Positions 55,002 through 64,000 of a DNA stretch of 64,000 bases are shown here, one piece after another (positions within the stretch are counted from its first letter, which is position 1; each line of letters begins with the position of its first letter). The notes beneath the pieces were generated by a model. That model was not told the DNA's origin. It saw nothing but the letters and a program-made list of their open reading frames with translations, and did no database searches. Position numbers and translations under genes: made by a program. Source of the stretch: Castor canadensis (lineage: Eukaryota; Chordata; Mammalia; Rodentia; Castoridae); the NCBI RefSeq assembly GCF_047511655.1, contig NC_133387.1, positions 42,140,853 through 42,204,852 on the forward strand. Direction: 5' to 3'.

Positions 55002-56205
55002 ATGGGAAAAAGAAAAAGGGATGGAAACCATTCCTCCCTCCCAAAAATAATTTAATACTGGATTCAGAGGGAAATGAAGAAAATGGATGCCCAGTTTTGG
55101 ACTCCAACAAAACAAAGATAAATGATGCCAAGGACACAATGGTGTACACAAGAACATCCTCAAAGAAGAAATCCTTCAAGTAATAACTGAGAATTTCATG
55201 GAGATGTTACTAGACATGGTTAACCAAAATGTACAAGAGGCACTCAAGAAATTTCAAGACACCAAGAATAAAAAATACAAGAAGACAGAAGACACAGAAA
55301 CAAATAAACGAACTCATGGGAGCCCTAAATATATATTAAAGTGAAACAGAGAACACTATAAATAGAGAGATAAATGAATTAAAGATGAAAATAGACAATA
55401 TTAAAGAGGAAGTGACCCATGATATGGAAAACCTCAGAAAAAAGAATGAAACAAAAACAAAAAACACAATGGAAAGCCACTCAAGCAGATTAGAACAAGA
55501 GGAAGACAGAATCTCAGAACTTAAAGATGAAATGGAAATTAAAGGAAAAACTGAAGAGCTATTAGTCAAACAACTCAAGACCCGTGAAAGGAATGTGCAA
55601 GAACTCACTGACTCCATCAAAAGACCAAACCTGAGAATCATGGGAATTGAAGAAGGAGAAGAGGTACAAACAAAAGGGATTCATAATATATTCAATAAAA
55701 TAATAACAGAAAATTTCCCAAATCTTGAGAAAGTTATGCCCATTCAGGTGCAGGAAGCCTCCAGAACATGAAACAGACTAGGCCAAAATAGAACTACCCC
55801 ATGACAAATTATCATTAAAACAACAAGCATAGAGAATAGACAAAGAATATTGAAGGCTGTAGGAGAGAAAAAACAAATAACATAGAAAGGTAAACCCATC
55901 AAAAATCACAGCAGATTTCCCAACAGAAACCTTAAAAGCAAGAAGAACATGGAGTGAGGTCTTCTGGGCACTGAATGAAAATAACTTCAACCTTGGATAC
56001 TCTACCCAGGAAAACTATCATTCAAAATAGATGGAGCAATAAAAGTCTTCTACAATAAGCAAAAGTAAAACAATATTGACCACCAAGCCACCACTACAAA
56101 AGATTCTTCAAGGAATTCTACACACAGAAAATGAAAGCAAACAAAACCATGAGAGGACAGGCAGTACCAAACCACAGAAGAAAAGACAGGGAATTAGAGA
56201 GTAAC
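55002..56205 (+). pseudogene. L1-D ORF1, broken
   Basis: The equivalent ATG (55002, MGKRKRDGN) runs into a TAA at about 55053. Several further stops and shifts occur before an open 128-residue stretch (55385-55771) with coiled coil (RISELKDEMEIKGK) and the RRM start RPNLRIMGIEEGEEV. The C-terminal domain (CTTGGATACTCTACCCAGG, equivalent to ILYPAKLSF) is frameshifted. The end equivalent to KDSRE lies near 56200. Compare the intact frame at 36362-37561. Confidence 0.85.
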
Positions 56206-56254
56206 ATTGATTCAGCTGCACACAATCAAACCCTTAAACAACAAAAACAACTAA

Positions 56255-59200
56255 ATGACAGGAATCACCACAAATGTATGAATATTAACACTGAATGTTA
56301 AAGGACTTAACTCCCCCATCAAATCTGACAAACTAGTTTCAAAAGGAAGATCCAACAATCTGTTGTTTACAGGAGACCCATCTTATTGACAGAAACACTG
56401 CCTTAGGGTGAAAGGCTGGAAGATTTACTAGATCATTGGCCCCGAAAATAGGCAGGAGTAGCAATACTTATCTCGGATGAAATAGACTTCAAACTTACAT
56501 TGATCAAATGAGATAAAGAAGGACACTCTGTACTAATAAAAGGAGAAATACACCAAAAGGAAATCACAATTATTGACCTATATGCACCCAATGTCAGTGC
56601 ACCCAATTTCATCAAACATACTCTGAAGGACCAAAACAGTGGTCCTTCACCAATAGGTAGGTCATCCAAACAAAAAATTACTAAAGAAATTCTGGAAAAG
56701 TCACATCATAGATCAAATTTTCTTTGCTGATGTCTACAGAATATTTCATCCAACTTCCACACAATATGCATTCCCACAGCCCATGTAAACTTTCTCCAAA
56801 ATTGATCCTATCTTAGGAAACAAAGCAAGCCTCAGCAAATATAAGAAAATAGAAATAATCTTATGCATTCTATCTAATCACAATTCATTAAAACTAGAAC
56901 TCAACAACAAAAACAACAGCAGAAAGTATGCAAACAATTGGAAGCTGAGCAACACATTGAGCAGTGAAATAAAAGAGGAAATTAAAAGGTTCCTGGAGGT
57001 TAATGAAAATGAAAACACAATCTACTATTGTGTGCTATGGGACACAGCAAAGGCAGTCCTAAGAGGAAAGTTTATAGCCGTGAGTACATATATTGAAAGG
57101 ACAGAAGGATCTCAAATCAATGACCTAATGCTACATCTCAAACTCCTAGAAAAACAAGAACAAGTAAAAACCTAGAATAAGTAGAAGGAGAGAAATAATA
57201 AAAATAAGGGCCAAAATTAATGAAACAGAAACAACAACAGCAACAAAAAAAACCATACAGAGAATCAGTGAAACAAAAAGCTGGTTCTTTGAAAAAAATA
57301 AACAAGATTAAAAGACCCCTGGCAAACCTGACTAAAATGAGGAGAGAAAAAACCCAATCAGTAAAATCAGAAATGCAAAAGGAGAGATAACAACAAACAC
57401 CATGGAAATCCAGGGACTCATCAGAGACTACTTTGAGAAACTATATTCCAATAAATTTGAAAATCTTGAAGAAATGGACAAATTCCTTGATACTTATGAC
57501 CATCCAAAATTGAACCAAGAGGATATTAATCACATGCATAGATCTATAACACAAAATGAAATTGAAGCAGCAATCAAGAGTCTCCCAAAAAAGAAAATCC
57601 CAAGACCTGATGGATTCTCTGCTGAATTCTGTCAGACATTTAAAGAAGAACTAATACCAACTCTTTTTAAACTTTTCCATGAAATAGAAAGGGAAGGACT
57701 CATGCTATGAAGTCAGTATTACACTCATCCCAAAACCAGACAAAGCCACATTCACAAAGGAGAACTTTAGGCCAATCTCCTTAATGAATATTGATGCAAA
57801 AATCCTCAATAAAATAATGGCGAACTGAATCCAACAACACACCAGAAATATCATTCACCACAACCAAGTTGGTTTCATTCCAGAGATTCAGGGGTGGTTC
57901 AACATATGCAAATCTATAAATGTAATACAGCACATTAATAGAAGCAAAGACAAAAAACCACTTGATTCTATCAATAGATGTAGAAAAAGCCTTTGATAAG
58001 ATCCAACACCACTTCACGATAAAAGCTCTAAGAAAACAAGGAATAGATGGAATGTACCTCAATATAGTAAAGGGTATATATGACAAACCTACAGCCAACA
58101 TCATACTTATGGAGAAAACCTGAAACCATTTCCCCTAAAATCAGGAATGAGGCAAAGGTGCCCAGTATTTCTACTCCTATTCAACATATTCCTGGAATTC
58201 CTAGCCAGAGCAATTAGGCAAGAAGAAGAAATAAAAGGAATACAAATAGGTAAAGAAATTGTCAAAATATCTCTATTTGCAGATGACATGATTCTATACC
58301 TTAAAGTCCCAAAAAACTACCAAAAACTCCTAGACACCATAAGCAGCTACAGCAAGGTGGCAGGATATGAATCAACTTACACAAATCATTAGCTTTTCTA
58401 TATGCCAACAACAAACAAATTGAGAAAGAATATATGGAAAGAATTCCATTTACAATAGTCTAAAAAAAATACCTAGGAGTAAACTTAACAAAAGATGTGA
58501 ATGTCTTCTACAAAGAGAATTACAAACCCCTGAAGAAAGAGATCGAGGAAGACTACAGAAGATGGAAAGATCTCCCATGCTCAGGGACTGGAAGAATCAA
58601 CATAGTAAAAATGGCTATAGTACCAAAAGCAATCTACATGTTTAATGCAATTCTCATCAAAATCCCAATGACATTCATCACAGACATTGAAAAGTCTACT
58701 CTAAAGTTCATTTGGAAACACAAGAGACCACGAATAGCCAAGGCAATACTCAGCAAAAAGAGCAATGCTGGAGGTATCACAATACCTGACTTCAAACTAT
58801 ATTACAAAGCAATAACAATAAAAACAGCATGGTACTGGCACAAAAACAGACATGAAGACCAGTGGAACAGAATAGAGGACCCGGATATGAATCCACACAA
58901 CTATACCCCCCTCATTTTTGACAAAGGTGCCAAAAATATACAATGGGGAAAAAGACAGCCTCTTCAACAAATGTTGCTGGGAAAAGTAGTTACCTGTCTG
59001 CAAGAAACTGAAACTAGATCCATGTCTATCACCCAGTACTAGTATCAACTCAAAATGGATTAAGGACCTTAATGTTAAACCAAAAACTCTGAAGTTAGTA
59101 CAGGAAAGAGCAGAGAATACTCTGGAAGCAATAGATATGGGCAATGACTTCCTCAATAGAACCCCAGCAGCTCAGCAACTAAGCAAAAGGATGGATAAAT

Positions 59201-59982
59201 GGAACTACATAAAATTAAAAAGCTTCTGCACAACAAAAGAAATGGTTTCTAAACTGAAGAAACCACCCACAGAGTGGGAGAAAATATTTGCCAGCTATAC
59301 ATCAGCCAAGGGACTGATAACCAGAATACACAGGAAACTTAAAAAACTAAACTCTCCCGTGTCAATGAACCAATAAAGAAATGGGCAACTGAAGTAAACA
59401 GAACTTTCTCAAAAGAAGAAATTCAAATGGCCAAAAAACACATGAAAAAATGCTCACTATCTCTGGCATAAAGGAGATGAAAATCAAAACCACACTAAAA
59501 TTCCACCTCACCCCTGTTAGAATAGCCATCATCCAAAACACCACCCTCAACAGGTGGGGGGAAAAGGAACTCTCATATACTTCTGGTGGGAATGCAAACT
59601 AGTGCAATCACTTTGGAAAACAACATAGAGGCTTCTTAAAAAACTACACATAGATTTGCCATATGATCCAGCAATCCCACTCCTAGTGATATACCCTAAG
59701 GAATGCGACTCAGTTTACTCCATAGGCACCTGAACACCCATGTTTATTGCAGCACTATTCACAATAGCCAAGTTATGGAAACAGCCAAGATGCCCCACTA
59801 CTGATGAATGGATTAAGAAAATGTGGTATTTATGTACAATGGAATTTTACTCAGCCGTGAAGAAGAATGAAATTTTATCATTTTCATGTAAATGGATGGA
59901 ACTGGAGAACATCATTCTGAGCAAAGTCATCCAGGCTCAGAAGACCAAAAATTGTTTGTTCTCTCTCTTATGTGGACTTTAG
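56255..59982 (+). pseudogene. L1-D ORF2, broken
   Basis: ATG at 56255 (MTGITTN) lies in the same context as the other copies. Deletions and stops follow quickly; the shared TGA is at 56509-56511. Open pieces: 56957-57175 (linker), 57402-57710 (start of the reverse transcriptase, [17 protein letters not shown]), 58147-58392 (FADDMILYL), 58497-59042 ([23 protein letters not shown]), 59137-59376 and the C-terminus 59740-59982 ([19 protein letters not shown], ending SLLCGL). A frameshift follows the Cys-rich region. No activity is possible. Confidence 0.88.
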
Positions 59983-60465
59983 ATCTAGGAAAAAATACAG
60001 CAATGTTGTTGGACTTGGGTCACATGCTAAGGGGAGAGGTCATATGGGATGATTGGGGCTAGGTTGGAAACGCAAAACTTGAAAGTGTTTGATGTCCTCA
60101 CTGTAGAGGAGCTAATACAGTAACCTTAAAATGACAGCGGCCACTAAGGGAAGGTGACTGGGAAGTAGTGAAGAGGTCTGGTAGAGATGAATCAATTCAT
60201 GTTGTAATACACTTATGCATGGAAGCATATTGTAGGAATCTCTCGGTATAGATATCCTTATCTCAACTGGCAAAAGTGCTTTGTCTTATTATTGCTTATG
60301 TCTGCTCTTCAACAAAATTGGCAAAAAGGGCAGAACAGGTTCTGCCTAGAAGCAAGGGTGGGAGTACGGGGAGTGGGGGGCAGAGAGGAGAAATGGCCCT
60401 AACAAGGTATGCACATATGAATAAATGAATAAAACAAAAAAAGAAAAGCATCATAAAAAAAAAAA
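59983..60465 (+). other. L1-D 3' UTR and A-rich tail
   Basis: Contains GGGAAGTAGTGAAGAGGTCT, CTTATGCATGGAAGCATATT, ATCCTTATCTCAACTGGCAA, CTTCAACAAAATTGGCAAAA, a short G-rich tract (60345-60390), ATATGAATAAATGAATAAAA and an A-rich tail. Older type: it lacks the long multi-G tract of the young subfamily. Confidence 0.85.
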
Positions 60466-60477
60466 GAAAGAAAATGA
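60466..60477 (+). repeat. Target-site duplication of L1-D, right copy
   Basis: GAAAGAAAATGA after the A-rich tail, identical to 53736-53747. Confidence 0.8.
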
Positions 60478-61720
60478 GGAAAGCATAGCAGAGTTTTGGA
60501 CGAGGAAGGAAAGACAGATCCTATGTAGTTTTCTCTCAATGAGGTGTCAGAGAAAAAGGATATTTGATATGAGCTAAATATACCTCCAGAGCATATGTTT
60601 CTGATATGTTTAGGTTAATGGAGGTAGGGGAGAAAGTGTTGCTTCTGAGATAATAGGTTAGTGGAGTAAAGAAAATGTGAAGGATGAAATTTGAAATGTT
60701 AATAATGGGCATTGGTCATTTAGACCAGAGTTTGCCATGATTCATAAAATCATTCCAGGGAACAGAGTCAAATAAATTGGAATAGTTTAGATAGATATGA
60801 TATTTAATTAGTTGAGAGTTTCCTTATTAGTCTTTTATTACTTGTACCCAATTTATACTTCATACTAAAATAGTGAACTTTTAATTATAAATGATTAGAA
60901 GAATGTATATTTATTAAACCAGGAATGGAGTCCTGGTAGTGAGATTTGTGTTCATTCACATGTTTCTTAGGGAGTCGATAAATGTGCTTTCTGATCTAAA
61001 GATGACATCCTTCTTGTATAGTGGATTTGGCTTAAAGAAAGTTTCTTAAACAATATTACTACTAATTGTCTCTTACAGTGATAGAAACTGATAGTTGTTG
61101 GCATACCAATCTGTTACTTTCCTAGGAGAAGATTGCACAATTGAAAGACTACAGTTTCCAACCTTCCTTGAAAATATGGGTGTCTAATAAGATGTGAGTG
61201 TAAGATGTGGCGTTGGTGTTTTTAGAAGAGAGTTTTTTAAGCATTTGTCCTTTTCAGGAAGGGATATCCCTCTCCCTTTCCATGCTCTTCCTTCTTTTTA
61301 CTTCAAACTAGATGACTTAACACTTAAGAAGCCCTTTGAACCATAAGAAAATGCTGACAATGGAAGTCAGTTATAAAGAAGCATAAAAGACTAAGCTGGA
61401 ATCCCTATTGCCTACAGAATTGCCATATCACATCTGGACTCTATATCTGTACTTTTCCTACTTTAAGGAAAATAAACATCGATTTTGCTTAAAATACTGT
61501 TATTTTTAGTTGCTGCTGCTTGTGGGGGTCTGAAATAAGCAGACAAAACCTACCTCATGTATCCCACAGTTGAAATTATCGATGTGAGGAAATGGCACAT
61601 GTGATTTAAGGTGTTGCTTCATATCCTAAATATAATTTTATAGGAATTTCTGGCTCTCAGAACCAGTCACGCTACATTGTCTAGAGATATCTGGCATTAT
61701 TTTGATGAAAGTGGGTTGTT
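60478..61720. other. Unique sequence
   Basis: No repeat or coding signal recognised. Confidence 0.4.
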
Positions 61721-61721
61721 G

Positions 61722-61890
61722 GAAGTCTATGTAGCATCATGCATTAGCATACAATCTTGGAAGACCTGGGTTGGACTCTAACTTTGTTACTTTTTGGATA
61801 ACTGGGAAAGTTGCATAATTTAAGTAAGCCTCATTTTCTCCATCTATACATTGAGCATAATGATAATTTCTACCTTGAAGGTTCTTTCCT
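61722..61890 (+). mobile_element. MIR SINE
   Basis: GGAAGACCTGGGTTGGACTC, TTTGTTACTTTTTGGATAAC, GGGAAAGTTGCATAATTTAA, CCTCATTTTCTCCATCTATA and GATAATTTCTACCTTGAAGG follow the MIR order (CCTGGGTTCGAATCC, then the TGTGACCTTGGGCAAGTTAC core, then CTCAGTTTCCTCATCTGTAAA). Confidence 0.85.
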
Positions 61891-63750
61891 GTACCTTCCT
61901 CTGGCTTAATCTGACCAGTGGATAGGGCTCTTGCACTTCATATTAAAAATTTTAAGGTCAAGGCTACATCTCCAACTCAAGGTTCCTCTTACTATATAGC
62001 CTATTACTTGAGGGGTTCCTCTTACTAGCCTATTACCTGAGAAAAGGTTAACACACTTGAAATCATGAAATATTCTGAGTGAACTGGACTCAATGCTTTT
62101 TAGTTGGAAGCAATAAATATATACTCCTGTAGGATTGAGGATGACAGCTGTGGTTCAAACTACTCTTGTTTGTTACTGACTGAGAAGTATAGTTAGACAG
62201 TATGTAAGGTGAGCTTCACTTTAAGATTAGTTAGAAAACTTTTAATTATTTCATTGTTGACACAAACAGATTTGAAAACTTTTCACTAAATATTTTGTTA
62301 TTGACAATCTATTTGGATTCATTTGAGGAATGCAGTTCCATTAAAATATTCCTTATAGAAACTGTTTACTTAAAAGGGCCACCATTCTCTATTGGGCATC
62401 TCATTATCAGAAATTGTGAAATGAAGATTCTTACAACCTTGCTAGCTCTGTAACAGAAAAGTTTGATAGTAGTTTGATCAAAGCAACACTTTGATGCATA
62501 CTCAGAAGTTAGATCTGGATATGTGATAAACAAATCTCTTTCTAATATCAGCAGGGACTTCCTCTTCTGTCTAAAGTTGCTAGGATACTATCTTAAAGGA
62601 ATAACTCATTTGATTAACTGAAAATAGAAATTTCTTTATAAAAAAGTTCATACATTTATAATGGTGTAGGTCAGGCATTAATCTATATCCACTAAATGTT
62701 AAGCTCATGATCTCAATGACCCTCTTGAATATTGGAAGATAAACCATTATTTTTCTTCATAAAATGCATGACACAGAATGACTTTTAGTTGTGTTTCACC
62801 ATAAAAATGAAAATATTATTGTTAAAGGGATACTTTGTTTCACTTTATTCTGAATTTTAGTTCACATCTTGAAGATCAAATGAAATGCTGCATGTAAAAA
62901 CACTTGGAACCGTTAGAATGAATACACAAATCCAATAATTTTTAAGAAAGTGATGTAATTCCTGGTAAGTGAGAAGCTGGGCTGTTTCCTGTACCCAGAA
63001 CCTATTTCTCATATCTGTGCATTACTATTTAATTCCATATTCTATTCTATTCTATAATAAAAAGCCCTGTAACGTCAAGAAAGTGGGCATTATAATATAC
63101 AATTATGAGTAAAGTCATGTAGTTACAGCAAAAGTTTTCCCTTGGTAGCTACAAGACCATTGTAGCCTTGGTCTTAATAGGAACATCGCAAAACAATTCT
63201 TAGAAAAGAATTTTGACTTGGTATTTTTGTATCTTGAAAACCTCAACTACCACCTGTGGGCATTCAGGATCAAAGCTGAAAAGGTTATTTAAAGTGGTAG
63301 AACTATTTATTAAAATAAATCAAAAGTTGCTAATTTACTAATTAGTTGTTTTGTCACTTGAGACAAAAATTTCAAAAGGCCTTCGTTATATTTGTTTTCT
63401 ATAAAATATTCTTAGCCGGATATTTTCTTAGAGAAGGGTTATATGCATGTTCTATGCACAGGATGTCTCCTACAGGTGTGGTACTGCCAAAGGCAAAATT
63501 TGTAACTAGTGGGTATAAAATAAAGCTAAAAAGCTTTGTCACGTAGAAAATCTGCATGCATAAGCAGTAAAGCAAAGTGGAAATAAGAGTCTAGGCCTGA
63601 ACTTGTGGTTATTTCTCAGCAGAAGATGCAGGGAAAAATTGGAAATAACTGTAGTTTTCAAGTTCTATTTCACTGAAACTTTAGTTGAGATGGGGAAGGA
63701 GAAGAAAGGAGTGGGTAACAGAGGAGAGAGGAGGGAAGAGAAGGTATAGG
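61891..63750. other. Unique AT-rich sequence
   Basis: A small duplication, GAGGGGTTCCTCTTACTA versus AAGGTTCCTCTTACTATA at about 61980-62030, and a short TTCTA run near 63040 are the only structures seen. Confidence 0.4.
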
Positions 63751-63752
63751 AG

Positions 63753-63754
<2 letters not shown>

Positions 63755-63822
<68 letters not shown>
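63755..63822 (+). repeat. (GA)n microsatellite
   Basis: About 27 GA units with minor interruption at the left (GATAGAGAGATA), inside a wider purine-rich stretch from 63690. The 93-residue minus-strand frame over it is low-complexity Ser/Leu and not a gene. Confidence 0.95.
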
Positions 63823-64000
63823 TGAATTTATAGTAGTGGAAAACTTGACTAGAGGCTTTCTGAAAAATGTATTCACATTGTATCTGAGCCAGACAAGAGT
63901 GTAGCTGTGCACTTGCAGTTCAGTACAGTACCTTGATGTGCTGTCCTTCATTTAGGGTGAGTTGCTGAGGAGGAATATGTATTTATGCATACTAGCTAGT
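63823..64000. other. Unique sequence to window end
   Basis: Nothing recognised. Confidence 0.4.

Larger units (their letters stand above)
53748..60465 (+). mobile_element. L1-D: near-full-length older LINE-1, plus strand
   Basis: Six-point-seven kb: 5' terminus with CAAGATGGC, 5' UTR to about 55001, decayed ORF1 (55002-56205), decayed ORF2 (56255-59982), older-type 3' UTR (59983-60425) and A-rich tail. It is flanked by a 12-bp direct repeat. Its body is clearly homologous to L1-A and L1-B, but its 5' UTR is unrelated beyond the first 15 or so bases. Its 3' UTR matches the older type seen at 17655 and 45172, so it belongs to an earlier subfamily. Damage is heavier than in L1-A and L1-B. Confidence 0.93.

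Noticed and set aside
63670..63951. 93-residue minus-strand Ser/Leu frame
   Set aside because: Produced by the GA microsatellite.
1..64000. CRISPR arrays, bacterial operons, riboswitches or phage modules
   Set aside because: Composition, SINEs, L1s and MaLR/MER5/MIR relics show mammalian nuclear DNA; no regularly spaced repeats or prokaryotic gene organisation were seen.

Overview
The window looks like ordinary AT-rich mammalian nuclear DNA, intergenic or deep intronic. It holds no complete host protein gene that I can support. Several short interspersed repeats are 7SL-derived B1 units, alone or fused to an ID-type (tRNA-like) unit. Together with the LINE-1 (L1) content this indicates a rodent. 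The B1-ID composites suggest a squirrel-related or beaver/castorimorph lineage rather than mouse or rat; this is an inference from repeat style only.

Layout. 1-32 kb is mostly unique AT-rich sequence dotted with old repeats: MER5-type hAT relics, L1MA/L1MB-type L1 3' ends, an MLT1-type MaLR LTR, MIR and L2 relics, B1 and ID SINEs, and younger 5'-truncated L1 3' ends. The only host coding candidate is a 90-bp exon-like block on the minus strand at 26199-26288. It has good splice sites and an open frame, and I could not assign it to a gene.

32.4-46.2 kb is a compound L1 structure. L1-A (minus, 32381-39195) is full length with a CAAGATGG start, a 5' UTR, an intact ORF1 and a broken ORF2. L1-B (plus, about 39196-45030) abuts its 5' end head to head; it starts inside the 5' UTR and both of its ORFs are broken. 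A third piece, C (minus, 45172-46158), joins a second L1 5' UTR copy directly to an L1 3' UTR. The outermost ends share a 12-bp repeat that looks like a target-site duplication.

46.2-53.7 kb is unique sequence with microsatellites, a B1-ID composite and a truncated L1. 53.7-60.5 kb is L1-D (plus), an older near-full-length element with a 12-bp target-site duplication, a different 5' UTR and decayed ORFs. 60.5-64 kb is unique sequence with a MIR and a long GA microsatellite.

There is no operon-like or pathway organisation. The functional content is retrotransposon coding capacity (one intact ORF1 frame and fragments of reverse transcriptase, endonuclease and Cys-rich domains), L1 promoter regions, and possibly one exon of a large minus-strand gene. 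The most notable observations are the exon candidate, the nested L1 architecture, an identical TGA codon in the endonuclease domain of all three ORF2 copies, and an L1 5' UTR swap that keeps the terminal CAAGATGG box.
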